Source of the DNA: KACC-23026 sp963829575
GTDB lineage: Bacteria; Bacillota; Bacilli; Bacillales; Sporolactobacillaceae
Reading direction: 5' to 3'
Assembly: GCA_963829575.1 (NCBI GenBank)
Contig: CAWHJF010000003.1
Coordinates: 265,023-329,022, forward strand
Length of the DNA stretch: 64,000 nt
Of this stretch, positions 15,673 to 25,150 are shown piece by piece. Positions within the stretch are counted from its first letter, which is position 1, and every line of letters starts with the position of its first letter. Below the pieces are notes generated by a model that was not told the DNA's origin, did not search any database, and saw nothing but the letters and a program-made list of their open reading frames with translations. Made by a program: the position numbers and the translations under genes.

Positions 15673-17517
15673 TTAATATTTTGAACTGGCTAATTTACGC
15701 TTCTTATCTTCCCGTTCGCGTTCACTTTTGTTCAAAACTTTCTTTCTAAGTCGGATATTCTCCGGTGTCATTTCGCAATACTCATCATCATCTAGATAAG
15801 CTAATGCATCTTCAAGCGAAAGAATTCTCGGTGTTTTCAGAGTTGTGGTTTGATCTTTGGTTGCTGAACGCACATTGGTCATTTGTTTCGCTTTCGTCAC
15901 GTTAACGGTCAAATCATTTTCACGTGTATGTTCACCTACGATCATACCTTCGTACACTTGTGCACCTGGCTCTATAAACATTGTACCACGATCTTCAAGT
16001 TGACCTAAAGAGTATGCCGTAACTTGACCGGTATCCATAGAAACCAGAACACCTTGGCGTCGGCCACCGATCGCTTCACGAATAAATGGACGGTAATGAT
16101 CAAACGAATGATTCAAGACCCCATACCCACGTGTTTCAGTTAAGAAATCACGACGGTAGCCAATTAAACCACGTGATGGTGCAATAAACGTTAATTTAAA
16201 GTGTCCATCATCTTGTTGTTCCATGTTTTGCAATTCAGCTTTTCTGCGACCTAAAGTTTCAATAACAGAACCTGAATAATCTTCTGGAACATCAATCATC
16301 ACCATTTCCCATGGTTCAGACAAAACGCCATCGATTTCTCTTTCAATAACTTTTGGTTTAGATACGGCGAGTTCGTAACCTTCACGACGCATGTTTTCAA
16401 TCAGAATAGAAAGGTGAAGTTCCCCTCTTCCTGATACTACCCATGCATCTGGAGAGTCTGTTTGCTCAACGCGTAAGCTCACATCACGTTCCACTTCAGC
16501 CATTAAACGCTCGTGTAATTTACGGCTTGTCACATGCTGACCCTCACGACCCGCAAATGGACTGTTATTTACCACAAAAGTCATTTGCATCGTTGGTTCT
16601 TCAATAGTCAAAAGTGGCAGTGGATCAATTTGACCGGCTTCGTTGATCGTCTCACCAATGTTGATATCTTCAACACCTGTAATGGCAATGAGATCTCCCG
16701 CTTTTGCCGATTGTATTTCTTGTCGCTTCAAACCAAAGAAACCAAATAATTTAGTCACACGGAAGTTCTTTTGTGAGCCATCGGCTTTTACGAGAACAGC
16801 CTGTTGACCGACCTCAATTTTCCCACGATAAATCCGGCCAATTCCAATTCGACCAACATAGTCATTATAATCAAGCATAGTCACTTGGAATTGAAGCGAT
16901 TCATCCGAGTTATCAATAGGTCCAGGAACATGCTCTAAAATCTTGTCAAAAATGATTGACATATTTTCACTTACGGAATCTGGAGTTTCTCCTGCAACCC
17001 CGTTAATGGCAGACGCGTACACAACTGGGAACTCCAATTGATCATCATCTGCGCCTAAATCAATAAACAATTCCAATACCTCATCGACCACTTCTTCTGG
17101 ACGAGCCATTGGTTTATCAATTTTATTCACAACAACAATTGGTTTAAGCTTGGCTTCTAAAGCTTTTTTTAGTACAAAACGGGTTTGTGGCATAACGCCC
17201 TCGTAGGCATCGACAAGCAACAAAACGCCGTCTACCATGCGCATAATTCGTTCAACTTCACCACTGAAGTCGGCATGTCCAGGTGTATCCACTATATTTA
17301 TACGATGATCGTTATAAGCAAGACTGGTGTTTTTCGCCAAAATCGTAATGCCGCGTTCACGTTCAAGATCATTTGAATCCATCGCACGTTCGTTGACATG
17401 CTCATTTAGACGAAACGTTCCGGATTGCTTCAACAGCTCATCTACAAGCGTTGTTTTCCCATGGTCAACGTGTGCAATGATCGCAATGTTTCTTAAATCA
17501 TTTCTTGTATTAGACAT
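15673..17517 (-). CDS. typA: GTP-binding protein TypA/BipA
   Basis: Ribosome-associated translational GTPase of the EF-G group, linked to ribosome assembly and growth under stress or cold. The 614-aa protein has the G motifs AHVDHGKTT (G1), ERGITI (G2), DTPGH (G3) and NKID (G4), then domain II, EF-G-like domains III and V, and the BipA-specific C-terminal domain. Length is normal for the family. ylaH lies 34 bp downstream on the same strand. Confidence 0.96.
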   Translation of the reverse strand: MSNTRNDLRNIAIIAHVDHGKTTLVDELLKQSGTFRLNEHVNERAMDSNDLERERGITILAKNTSLAYNDHRINIVDTPGHADFSGEVERIMRMVDGVLLLVDAYEGVMPQTRFVLKKALEAKLKPIVVVNKIDKPMARPEEVVDEVLELFIDLGADDDQLEFPVVYASAINGVAGETPDSVSENMSIIFDKILEHVPGPIDNSDESLQFQVTMLDYNDYVGRIGIGRIYRGKIEVGQQAVLVKADGSQKNFRVTKLFGFFGLKRQEIQSAKAGDLIAITGVEDINIGETINEAGQIDPLPLLTIEEPTMQMTFVVNNSPFAGREGQHVTSRKLHERLMAEVERDVSLRVEQTDSPDAWVVSGRGELHLSILIENMRREGYELAVSKPKVIEREIDGVLSEPWEMVMIDVPEDYSGSVIETLGRRKAELQNMEQQDDGHFKLTFIAPSRGLIGYRRDFLTETRGYGVLNHSFDHYRPFIREAIGGRRQGVLVSMDTGQVTAYSLGQLEDRGTMFIEPGAQVYEGMIVGEHTRENDLTVNVTKAKQMTNVRSATKDQTTTLKTPRILSLEDALAYLDDDEYCEMTPENIRLRKKVLNKSEREREDKKRKLASSKY

Positions 17518-17762
17518 TCAATACGCTCCTCGAATCAATTGGTCCGCAAAAATATGCGGTGCAAACTCTAATATTATAACACATCTATAAATTCTTGTCT
17601 GTTTCTTTTTAAATTTAGCTCAATTCCGCGTAATTAAAGCAATAAGGGACGAGCCACATTTTAAAATTGAACTTTTAAAAAAAGGTGATACACTTATAGG
17701 AGTTATTATTCCATTGGTGTAATCTAATTAAAACCCATTGACATAGAAAGGGGTGTAAGCCC

Positions 17763-17930
17763 ATGCGATTTGTTTTTCTTTTACTCGCGATCCTGACGGT
17801 TGGAAGCTTGGTTATGATTGGGTATGCTATGGTGGCTCAAAGTATCCTAGGTGTTATTCTATCCATCCTAGGAGTGGTATTATTTATGGGGGCCGGTTTT
17901 ACTCTCAAGCGGAAAGTGCAGTCAAATTAA
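17763..17930 (+). CDS. ylaF: YlaF-like DUF5325 small membrane protein
   Basis: A 55-aa protein below the size at which ORFs are commonly listed. It starts MRFVFLLLAILTVG at ATG 17763 behind AAAGGGGTG, has two hydrophobic segments (residues 3-21 and 26-45) and a basic tail ending KRKVQSN. Its place beside typA and its two-helix form fit the YlaF/DUF5325 family of Bacillales. Function unknown. It converges on suhB across a strong hairpin. Confidence 0.75.
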   Translation: MRFVFLLLAILTVGSLVMIGYAMVAQSILGVILSILGVVLFMGAGFTLKRKVQSN

Positions 17931-17942
17931 TTAGAACGAACG

Positions 17943-17977
17943 AAAAAGCTGTGGAGGAGGGCCTCCGCAGCTTTTCT
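17943..17977. terminator. bidirectional terminator between ylaF and suhB
   Basis: AAAAAGCTGtGGAGG pairs with CCTCcGCAGCTTTT around a tight loop; T-runs are present on both strands. Confidence 0.85.
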
Positions 17978-18814
17978 TTATTTGGCATAGTTTTCAACAA
18001 ATTTTCCGTTAGCCATTTCTTTTTTGATATGGTCTATAATCGAAGCATGGGTTTCTGGGTTTCCTACCAACAGCGAATTCTGTTCAAGGAGCTCAATGGA
18101 GTCCCCTGTCACTTGTGTGGCCACCCCACCAACTTCCTCCACTAATATGAGTCCGGCACCAATGTCCCATGGGGCAAGTCGCATCGACCAATAGATATCA
18201 AGCGCACCACACGCGATGTAGGCTAATTCGATCGCAGCCGAGCCATAGGAGCGCGTTCCTCGAGAGCGACTAGCAATAGGTCTTACAATTTCAGGATCGA
18301 TTCTTCGATTTTGATTTAACCACGTCCCATTGATGGACACGATGGCTTCCTCCAACCGCGTGGAGGTGAGGGGTGCTAGTCGATCCTCGTTTTGGTAAGC
18401 CCCTGACCCTTTCACACAATGATATAAATCCCCGTTCATCACATCTAAAATCAAACCAACTCGTCCGATTCCATGTTCGTAAATGCCAATCGAAATGGCA
18501 AAATGTCGTTTCTGATGAACAAAGTTCATTGTGCCGTCAATGGGGTCGATTAACCATAGAATGCCTTCAGCTTTCGAAACGTCATCGCCAAATCCTTCTT
18601 CGGAGACAATTTTATGTGTGGGGTAATGCTCATGTATTTTTTCAATGAAAAATTGTTCGATGTTCCGATCCATATCGGTCACGAGGTCGTCTGGTGACGA
18701 TTTCGATTCCACTTTTAACGTTGATTTCAAGGCTTTCTTTAAGGTTTCCCCAGCTTCAAGCATCCAACCTTTGACTTGATCTCTCAATGCATTCCAATTC
18801 ATTTGTTCACTCAT
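17978..18814 (-). CDS. suhB: inositol monophosphatase family protein (SuhB/YktC)
   Basis: Lithium-sensitive, Mg-dependent phosphatase of the inositol monophosphatase family; the B. subtilis YktC relative also acts on fructose-1,6-bisphosphate and similar sugar phosphates. The 278-aa protein carries the three metal-site blocks: VSEEGFGDD near residue 70, WLIDPIDGTMNFVH near residue 90, and APWDIGAGLILVEEVGG near residue 215. Its place between yktB/ykzI and typA matches B. subtilis. Confidence 0.92.
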   Translation of the reverse strand: MSEQMNWNALRDQVKGWMLEAGETLKKALKSTLKVESKSSPDDLVTDMDRNIEQFFIEKIHEHYPTHKIVSEEGFGDDVSKAEGILWLIDPIDGTMNFVHQKRHFAISIGIYEHGIGRVGLILDVMNGDLYHCVKGSGAYQNEDRLAPLTSTRLEEAIVSINGTWLNQNRRIDPEIVRPIASRSRGTRSYGSAAIELAYIACGALDIYWSMRLAPWDIGAGLILVEEVGGVATQVTGDSIELLEQNSLLVGNPETHASIIDHIKKEMANGKFVENYAK

Positions 18815-18879
18815 GAAAAGACTCCTTCTATAATATAAAAATCACGCGAATTCATTCTTTTTCTAAGGCTCTTTTCTAA

Positions 18880-19080
18880 ATGATTGTTGCGATCATAAAT
18901 AAAATGAAGCGAAAATACCCGAGGTTCGGCACACAACACATAATGAGTGTTCCTCAGCGCCGCTTACTCAAGAAGCGTAACCCGTAACCTAGAGGCCTGC
19001 GGGAATAGCAAGCGAGGCTCGCGGATTGCCCGCGGAAGCGAGATGATTTTCGCGTAAGTAAAAACAACAAAGTTTACGAA
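18880..19080. repeat. interspersed G+C-rich repeat, copy 3 (inverted)
   Basis: This occupies most of the 418-bp gap 18815-19232. It begins ATGATTGTTGCGATcATAAAT, continues AGCGAAAATAcCCGAGG, and ends CAACAAAGTTTACGAA, the reverse complement of the ends of copies 1 and 6. It shares a block (ACTCAAGAAGCGTAACC, GGGAATAGCAAGC) with copy 5 at 41560-41610. Confidence 0.65.
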
Positions 19081-19232
19081 ACCACCCTTCTCTATTATGA
19101 CATACTTTGCTCAGATTCTTTCAAAAGATGCTTAAATCTTGGAGAACGTTTCGAACGGTGAAGCGGAATTTTGGGTTTGACCATACAAAAAAACAAGGAC
19201 AGACAAAAGCGTCTGCCCTAATTAGGTATTGA

Positions 19233-19427
19233 TTAAGCTTCTAATCGGATCAATTCTTGTCTAAACTGTGTGAGCTTCTCTTTGCACTCTGAAATCATGT
19301 CCTGATCATCATTTGCCATTGCCTCATGTAGCCTTGCTAATTCGTAATCGATTTCCATGCGTAATACGGGAATCCTTTTCTCAGCGTCCGTTCGCTTTAA
19401 AGTTTGGATGACTTGTTTCATGGTCAC
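19233..19427 (-). CDS. small conserved protein, YkzI-like
   Basis: A 64-aa acidic, probably helical protein (MKQVIQTLKRTDAEKRIPVL with EIDYELARLHEAMAND downstream) with no membrane segment. I start it at GTG 19427, seven bases after AAAGGATG; ATG 19421 is the alternative. By size and place between suhB and yktB it could be the B. subtilis ykzI equivalent, but I cannot confirm this from sequence memory. Function unknown. Confidence 0.6.
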   Translation of the reverse strand: MTMKQVIQTLKRTDAEKRIPVLRMEIDYELARLHEAMANDDQDMISECKEKLTQFRQELIRLEA

Positions 19428-19883
19428 CGACACATCCTTTCTTAAGGTTTTTTTATGGGCAATGGGCAACTCTACATTTGGAGGAACCAACAATCCCTAT
19501 TTAAAAATTCAGATATTGTGTTAATTATATTATGAAGGGAAGTTATCCTATGCGACTTTTTTTCAGGTTTTTGGATAAATTGATTCATTTGCCTATTCGA
19601 GTTAACCACCCGAGTTTGGATCCCTTCATTTTTCAATACTCCGCGAGCATAAGTCGAGGAGGCTTCCGAACGCCTCACGCCTTGCGGAGGGTACTGGAGC
19701 GGAAATCAACAGCGCAATTTTAAGAAATAATAGTTATGTTTTTATACCCCAAATTAAGTCATTAGAAACTTCAATATAAACTATGATAAAATTATTTTAA
19801 ATTCTTATTAACAGGTTTCTTTTAGTTCGTTTACACCCAATTTATAATGCCCATTGATTTTATTAATTACTGGAGTTGACGGT
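19428..19883. other. gap between the YkzI-like gene and yktB
   Basis: Mostly A+T-rich non-coding sequence. A G+C-rich island at about 19638-19705 (GCGAGCATAAGTCGAGGAGG, CTTGCGGAGGGT) resembles parts of the interspersed repeats but lacks their ends. The yktB ribosome binding site (TGGAG) is at 19871-19875. No other gene seen. Confidence 0.5.
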
Positions 19884-20501
19884 ATGACATTCGAAGGATT
19901 TAGTAAAGAAGATTTTGATGTGTTTTTAATTGAGGGGCTCGAGCCTCGAATGGAAGCCCTACGAGAACGCATTCAGCCTAAATTTAAAGCAATTGGCGAA
20001 GAATTAACGGACGAGCTTTCCTCGAAGCTCGGAAATGAGATGTTTTTACATATTGCCAAACACGCCCGAAGAACGACGAATCCCCCAAAGGATACATGGC
20101 TTGCGATTTGTGATAATAAGCGCGGCTATAAGAAACATCCTCATTTTCAAGTGGGTGTGTTCGATGATCATGTGTTTGTCTGGCTCGCTTATATTTATGA
20201 ATTACCCAATAAAAGTGAGATGGCCCAAACCTTACTTGCACACCTAGACGACATAAAACACGCCACTCCTGAGAATTATCTAGTTTCCCTTGATCATATG
20301 AAAAAAGAAGCGGAATCATTAAAAACGTTAAACCTAGAGGGCGCACTCGAGCGTTTTCGTGATGTTAAAAAAGCTGAATTCTTAATTGGCCGTCATTTTG
20401 CAGCAGATGATCCAATCTTAAGAGAGGGTGAGCAGTTCGTAAACGTTGTCAAAGAAACGTTTGAAACCTTACTGCCCATCTACAAACTTTCGCATCACTA
20501 A
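19884..20501 (+). CDS. yktB: YktB, DUF1054 family protein
   Basis: Cytoplasmic protein of 205 aa matching the YktB (UPF0637/DUF1054) family. The N-terminus MTFEGFSKEDFDVFLIEGLE is highly typical, and I therefore start at ATG 19884 behind TGGAG rather than at 19854. There are no membrane segments. Function is unknown. It lies between the suhB block and the speA block, as in B. subtilis. Confidence 0.88.
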   Translation: MTFEGFSKEDFDVFLIEGLEPRMEALRERIQPKFKAIGEELTDELSSKLGNEMFLHIAKHARRTTNPPKDTWLAICDNKRGYKKHPHFQVGVFDDHVFVWLAYIYELPNKSEMAQTLLAHLDDIKHATPENYLVSLDHMKKEAESLKTLNLEGALERFRDVKKAEFLIGRHFAADDPILREGEQFVNVVKETFETLLPIYKLSHH

Positions 20502-20515
20502 AACGACTTAATACA

Positions 20516-20551
20516 AAAGGAACTCCTGATTTTTTCGGGAATTCCTTTTTT
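20516..20551 (+). terminator. terminator of yktB
   Basis: An AAAGGAA/TTCCTTT stem with inner TCC/GGA pairing, then TTTTT, just after the yktB stop codon. Confidence 0.65.
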
Positions 20552-20562
20552 GTTAGGCCGTT

Positions 20563-20615
20563 TTTTCGTAAACTTTGTTGCTTTTATACAGGGACGAAAA
20601 AGAACGCATTTTCCA
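20563..20615. repeat. interspersed repeat end fragment
   Basis: TTCGTAAACTTTGTTGCTTTT matches the outer end of copies 1, 3 and 6; only this end is present before the next gene begins. Confidence 0.45.
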
Positions 20616-20633
20616 CACGCCCTCCTCGCTCCT

Positions 20634-21596
20634 TTATAAATTCGCCCATTGGTTGCGGACGTGGGTGATGTCCTTTTCGATGCGTTGAAAAAGCTCGGAA
20701 ACAGTTGGGATGTCATGAATCCGCCCGACAACTTGTCCAGCCCAACCAAACCCTAATTTCTCGTCTCCCTCATAGATAAAAGCACGATTCGCTTTTCCAC
20801 TTATATAATCCTTTAATGACTCGTAACCTTTTCCTTCTTTTTCTCGTTCAAGGATTCGGTTTGTCCACTCATTCGATAAAGCACGTGCTGGTGCGCCTAG
20901 CGACTTTTTGATCACAACGGTATCCGATTCATTCGCCGCTAGAATCATTTGTTTATAAGCTTCATGAGCATGCACACATTCCTTTGTAGCAATAAAACGC
21001 GTCCCCATCTCAATACCGGACGCACCTAAAGCAAGCGCAGCCATCAGCCCTTTTCCATCTGAGAAACCACCTGAAGCCACCACAGGAATGGATACCGCTT
21101 CTACAACAGATGGGATTAGCACAAGGCCGCCAATTTCATCACGGCCTAAATGACCGCCACCCTCTTGGCCAACCACCATCACAGCGTCCGCCCCTAATTC
21201 CTCTGCCTTAATCGCTTGTCGTTTTTGTGCAACCAAAACAAGTTTTTTAATTGATGTGCCGCTCAGTTTTGCAAAAACGGGTGTTGGATTACCCCCAGTG
21301 ATGGTCACGACTGGCACATCTTCCTCAATCGCAATTTGGAGATATGCCTCATAAGGCTGACCATGTTGGCCAATCGCAAAGTTAACACCATAAGGTCGGG
21401 ACGTCATGGTCTTGACCTTATGAATTTCTTCCCTCAAGTTTTCTGGTGACGCACATGTCATAGCGGTAATTTGACCTAATCCTCCCGCATTTGACACAGC
21501 TGCAGCAAGCTCTGCATAGGCAAGATAGGCAAGCCCACCTTGGATGATTGGCACCTCAATATTAAGGACTTTTGTTAACGAAGTATTCACTTTCAC
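20634..21596 (-). CDS. nitronate monooxygenase / FabK-like FMN oxidoreductase
   Basis: FMN-dependent TIM-barrel enzyme of the 2-nitropropane dioxygenase/FabK family, 320 aa. Visible features are the N-terminal PIIQGGLAYLAYAELAAAVS block, GQITAMT, the GQEGGGHLGR motif near residue 145 (GGH-GR, FMN phosphate region) and the ASGGFSDGKGL and GTRFIATKE blocks. Members either oxidise nitronates or reduce enoyl-ACP; the sequence alone does not decide. No fatty-acid synthesis genes are adjacent, so a detoxifying role is somewhat more likely. It is divergent from the decarboxylase. Confidence 0.85.
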   Translation of the reverse strand: MKVNTSLTKVLNIEVPIIQGGLAYLAYAELAAAVSNAGGLGQITAMTCASPENLREEIHKVKTMTSRPYGVNFAIGQHGQPYEAYLQIAIEEDVPVVTITGGNPTPVFAKLSGTSIKKLVLVAQKRQAIKAEELGADAVMVVGQEGGGHLGRDEIGGLVLIPSVVEAVSIPVVASGGFSDGKGLMAALALGASGIEMGTRFIATKECVHAHEAYKQMILAANESDTVVIKKSLGAPARALSNEWTNRILEREKEGKGYESLKDYISGKANRAFIYEGDEKLGFGWAGQVVGRIHDIPTVSELFQRIEKDITHVRNQWANL

Positions 21597-21773
21597 AACG
21601 ATTCCCCCATTTTTTTTAACGTTTCTCTTGATAAAATGGTTAAAAATGGACTAAGATAATCCTAGTCTGTTTTTTGATGAACTTGTACGAACTAACATCC
21701 AATTACAGGTTTCGTTCCATGAAGGCAAGCGCAAGACGCTTTCCTCTGGATTAATAAAAGTGAGGTGCTTATG

Positions 21774-23255
21774 ATGTCGCAAAAGGACACCCCTTTATTT
21801 ACTGGCTTATCCCATTATATCAAAAACAACCCTATTCCTTTTCATATTCCTGGTCATAAAAAGGGACAAGGAATGGATCCTGAGTTTCGTGAATTCCTGG
21901 GTGAGAACGCTCTTAAAATTGATTTAATTAACATAGCCCCTTTGGACGATTTACATCAGCCACATGGCATGATTCAAGAGGCGCAGAAGTTAGCTGCAGA
22001 AGCATTTGGTGCAGACGATACCTTTTTCTCCGTTCAAGGGACAAGCGGGGCAATCATGACGATGGTTCTAGCCGTTTGTGCACCCGGTGATAAAATCCTT
22101 GTGCCAAGAAACGTTCACAAATCTGTGTTATCGGCGATTATTTTTTCAGGTGCCCTTCCCATTTTCATCTATCCAGAAGTCGACCGTGAGCTTGGCATCT
22201 CGCATGGGATCTCAACCGAGGCCGTTATGCATGCATTAAATGCTCATCCTGATGCGAAGGCTTTGCTCGTCATTAATCCGACCTATTTTGGAGTCAGCGC
22301 TGACTTAAAAGAAATTGTCGAGCTTGCACATGAGCATGACATTCCGGTCCTTGTTGACGAAGCTCATGGCATTCATATTCACTTTCATGAAGAGCTGCCG
22401 ATGTCGGCCATGCAAGCCGGTGCGGATATGGCCGCAACCAGCATTCATAAACTAGGCGGGTCGTTGACTCAAAGCTCTGTATTGAACGTAAGACGCGGCC
22501 GTGTGTCGCCACACCATGTTCAGTCCGTCTTAAGCATGATGACGACAACCTCCACTTCTTACATTTTGCTCGCTTCTTTAGATGCTGCTAGACGCCACTT
22601 GGCAACGGTGGGCCATAAAGAAATCTCTCGAGCGATTGGGCTCGCACATAAAGCTCGAACTAAAATTAATAAAATTGAAGGCTTGTACAGTCCTGGTGAG
22701 GAAATTCTTCATTCTAAAGCCACGACCGCTCTTGATCCAACTAAAATTCTAATTTCCGTAAAAAAACTTGGCATCTCTGGATACGAAGCAGAAGGTTGGC
22801 TCCGAGACAATCGCAATATAGAGGTTGAACTTTCGGACTTATACAACATTCTATGTTTAGTGACTTCAGGAGATGATGAGGAGTCAATCGAAGCGTTGGT
22901 GGAAGGCTTACATGCATTAGCCGAAGATTGTCGAAAAGATGAATCTGCTGGGAAGCCGCATAAAGAACTTCCCGTCCATGTACCGGAAATGCCAAAATTA
23001 GCGTTGTCACCTCGGGATGCCTTCTATGCTCAAACCGAATCGATTCCTTTCGAGCAATCTGTTGGGAGAATCATTGCTGAGTTTGTGATGGTCTATCCAC
23101 CTGGCATTCCAATCTTTACGCCAGGTGAAATTATTAATCAAGATAATTTAGATTATATCCTTGAGAATCTCGATGCAGGCCTTCCCGTACAGGGTCCAGA
23201 AGATCGCACGCTAAAAACGCTCAAAGTCGTCAAAGAAATGATGCCAATTAGATAA
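21774..23255 (+). CDS. speA: SpeA-type Orn/Lys/Arg decarboxylase
   Basis: PLP-dependent decarboxylase of the Orn/Lys/Arg group III fold. Numbered from ATG 21774, the 493-aa protein has HIPGHKKG near residue 24, the SVQGTSGAI cofactor pocket near 86, D195-E-A-H198 and the Schiff-base lysine K226 in TSIHKLGG. In B. subtilis the gene next to pdhD is arginine decarboxylase SpeA, which feeds polyamine synthesis. Arginine is the likely substrate by position, with lysine possible. GAGGTG lies six bases before this start; ATG 21771 is an alternative. Confidence 0.88.
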   Translation: MSQKDTPLFTGLSHYIKNNPIPFHIPGHKKGQGMDPEFREFLGENALKIDLINIAPLDDLHQPHGMIQEAQKLAAEAFGADDTFFSVQGTSGAIMTMVLAVCAPGDKILVPRNVHKSVLSAIIFSGALPIFIYPEVDRELGISHGISTEAVMHALNAHPDAKALLVINPTYFGVSADLKEIVELAHEHDIPVLVDEAHGIHIHFHEELPMSAMQAGADMAATSIHKLGGSLTQSSVLNVRRGRVSPHHVQSVLSMMTTTSTSYILLASLDAARRHLATVGHKEISRAIGLAHKARTKINKIEGLYSPGEEILHSKATTALDPTKILISVKKLGISGYEAEGWLRDNRNIEVELSDLYNILCLVTSGDDEESIEALVEGLHALAEDCRKDESAGKPHKELPVHVPEMPKLALSPRDAFYAQTESIPFEQSVGRIIAEFVMVYPPGIPIFTPGEIINQDNLDYILENLDAGLPVQGPEDRTLKTLKVVKEMMPIR

Positions 23256-23296
23256 TCCCTAAAGTTAAAAGACGAAGCGGTTCCAGATAAGAAGAA

Positions 23297-23334
23297 GGGT
23301 CTAGCCCCTCAGATGAGGAAGTTAGACCCCTTTT
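23297..23334. terminator. convergent terminator between speA and the ComB-family gene
   Basis: A GGGTCTA/TAGACCC stem with an inner CCTC/GAGG pairing, followed by TTTT on the plus strand. Confidence 0.6.
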
Positions 23335-24086
23335 GGGACACTTCGTCCTTTTTCTATTTCTTTTTCATTGACCTGAACCTGATCCCCAATTAGAACAGGT
23401 ATTTCACGATAACCACCGATTTGGGAGGCTAAACAAACCTCTTGCTCCAAACCAGACTTCACCATTTTTTCTCCCACTCGAGATTCCTTGATTAATTGTT
23501 CCGGGTCGTGAAGATGAGCGGACGCAAAATGTGAGGCAATTCGAGTCGCATCCGTTAATTCTAAATTAGAAAGTTTGGATTGAAGCAGGCAAGCAAAAAC
23601 ACCCGCCCCAAAAAAATCTTCTAGGCTTAAACCACCTGCTGCACCTGAACAGACCAATAATACCGTTTGGTCTTTATGAGCACTTGCGAGGCGATCCGTC
23701 AAAGCCATTGCATTAAGGAGTGCCCCTATATACACGGTTTTAGCATGTCGAGCCAAGCGAATCGCTCGTGTGCCATTGGTTGAGGAGAGAATGAGATGCT
23801 TCCCTATTAATTGATCTTTTAAGATAAACGGTGAAGGGTCAAGAAATCCGTTGATGGTTCGCCCATTCCATTCACCTGAGAGCACCCCCTCTTCCTCGTT
23901 TGCAAAGGTCTTATAGTGGTGACGCGCTTCTTCTTCATCCATCACAGGGATCACCGATCGCGCCCCATGATGAAGCGCGGCGACAATTGTGGTTGTCGCA
24001 AGTAAAACATCAAACACTACGACCACTTTATCCGACAATTCTTCTGTTCTAAGAGCCTCCTTATGGGTGATCACATGGAGTTTCAT
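23322..24086 (-). CDS. ComB-family (2-phosphosulfolactate phosphatase-like) phosphatase
   Basis: Mg-dependent acid phosphatase of the ComB fold, 254 aa. The family blocks FDVLLATTTIVAAL (D26), SSTNGTRAIR, VCSGAAGGLSLEDFFGAG and ASHFASAH are present. Archaeal ComB removes phosphate from 2-phosphosulfolactate in coenzyme M synthesis, a pathway not expected here. Its start overlaps the end of the upstream APH-type kinase by 4 bp, so the two are translationally coupled, which suggests a substrate linked to that kinase and to acyl-CoA metabolism. True substrate unknown. Confidence 0.85.
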   Translation of the reverse strand: MKLHVITHKEALRTEELSDKVVVVFDVLLATTTIVAALHHGARSVIPVMDEEEARHHYKTFANEEEGVLSGEWNGRTINGFLDPSPFILKDQLIGKHLILSSTNGTRAIRLARHAKTVYIGALLNAMALTDRLASAHKDQTVLLVCSGAAGGLSLEDFFGAGVFACLLQSKLSNLELTDATRIASHFASAHLHDPEQLIKESRVGEKMVKSGLEQEVCLASQIGGYREIPVLIGDQVQVNEKEIEKGRSVPKGV

Positions 24087-25150
24087 TGAATCGTATCCTT
24101 TTTGGCTTGAAGGGCAGCAACATGAATTAAGCCTTTAACATACTCGCCCATACCTGAAAAACGCTTATCTTGCGTCTGCCCTTTCTTATAACGATAATAA
24201 ATTTGTTGGCAGATTACGGCGAGCTTATAATAGGCAAACGTCAGATAAAATGGCATGTTTGAAAGGTCTCGCCCACTTTTGCGCGCATACTCATCTAAGA
24301 ACTCAGATCGCGTCATAAAACCAGGTTTCGTTGTAATCGGATCTTTACCTAAGCCGCGCTTTAAAAAGGTTGGATCGGTTGCTTCCGTCCAATAGCTCAT
24401 GCTACAGGCCACATCAGCCAATGGATCGCCGACCGTCGTCATTTCCCAATCAAAAATACCAATAATTTGATCAAGTTTTTCATCAAACATGACATTATTA
24501 AATTTGTAATCATAATGAATGACCGTAGGGTTTCCAGAAGTTGGGATATTCGCTTGCATCCATTGGTGTAGCGCCTCTACTTCTGGTAATGCCTCTGTTT
24601 TCGAACGTTCATAACGCCCAATCCATCCCTGAACCTGACGCTCTAAAAAACCGTCTGGATGACCAATTTGGGCTAATCCTGTTTCATTAAGATCTAAGCT
24701 ATGCAAGTTGACTAATTGATCCACCATTTTAAGGGAAAGTTGTTCGCTTAGTCCAGGCGTAGGTTGGATTCCTTCAGGAAAATCCGTATCCAGGACCACC
24801 CCTCGTCGTCGTTCCATTATAAAAAATGGCTTTCCAATAATTGATTCGTCTTCTGTATAGATATAAGGCTCTGGCGCCAAAGGGAAAACCGGATGAATCT
24901 TTGACAACACACGGCTTTCACGTTCCATATCATGAGCTTTAGGGGCAACAGGTCCAAAAGGAGGACGGCGGAGCACCCCTTCCCAATCGCCCACTTTTAA
25001 AAAATAAGTTAAATTCGAATGTCCAGTCGGAAATTGTTCAATTTCCAATGGAGCCGAATTTAAGTCAAATGAGGTTCTCAAGAATGGTTCAAGTGTCTCT
25101 TTATTCAACGCTTCCCCAGGTCTTACATGAATGGTATCCTTGTTGCTCAT
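24083..25150 (-). CDS. APH-fold phosphotransferase, ACAD10/11 kinase-domain or LvaA type
   Basis: Kinase of the aminoglycoside/choline phosphotransferase fold, 355 aa. The catalytic motif is H212-Y-D214-Y-K-F-N-N (Brenner motif HxDxxxxN) and the Mg-binding motif is D234-W-E. Relatives next to acyl-CoA dehydrogenases include the N-terminal half of human ACAD10/ACAD11 and Pseudomonas LvaA, which phosphorylate 4-hydroxyacyl-CoA. It overlaps the thioesterase gene upstream and the ComB gene downstream by 4 bp each. A role in hydroxyacyl-CoA metabolism is therefore inferred; antibiotic phosphorylation is unlikely. Confidence 0.82.
   Translation of the reverse strand: MSNKDTIHVRPGEALNKETLEPFLRTSFDLNSAPLEIEQFPTGHSNLTYFLKVGDWEGVLRRPPFGPVAPKAHDMERESRVLSKIHPVFPLAPEPYIYTEDESIIGKPFFIMERRRGVVLDTDFPEGIQPTPGLSEQLSLKMVDQLVNLHSLDLNETGLAQIGHPDGFLERQVQGWIGRYERSKTEALPEVEALHQWMQANIPTSGNPTVIHYDYKFNNVMFDEKLDQIIGIFDWEMTTVGDPLADVACSMSYWTEATDPTFLKRGLGKDPITTKPGFMTRSEFLDEYARKSGRDLSNMPFYLTFAYYKLAVICQQIYYRYKKGQTQDKRFSGMGEYVKGLIHVAALQAKKDTIQ

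Noticed and set aside
23322..24086. Coenzyme M biosynthesis
   Set aside because: ComB homology alone is not enough; no other coenzyme M genes are in the window and the gene belongs to an acyl-CoA operon.
24083..25150. Aminoglycoside resistance gene
   Set aside because: The APH fold is present, but the operon of acyl-CoA enzymes and the 4-bp overlaps point to the ACAD10/LvaA-type kinase group.
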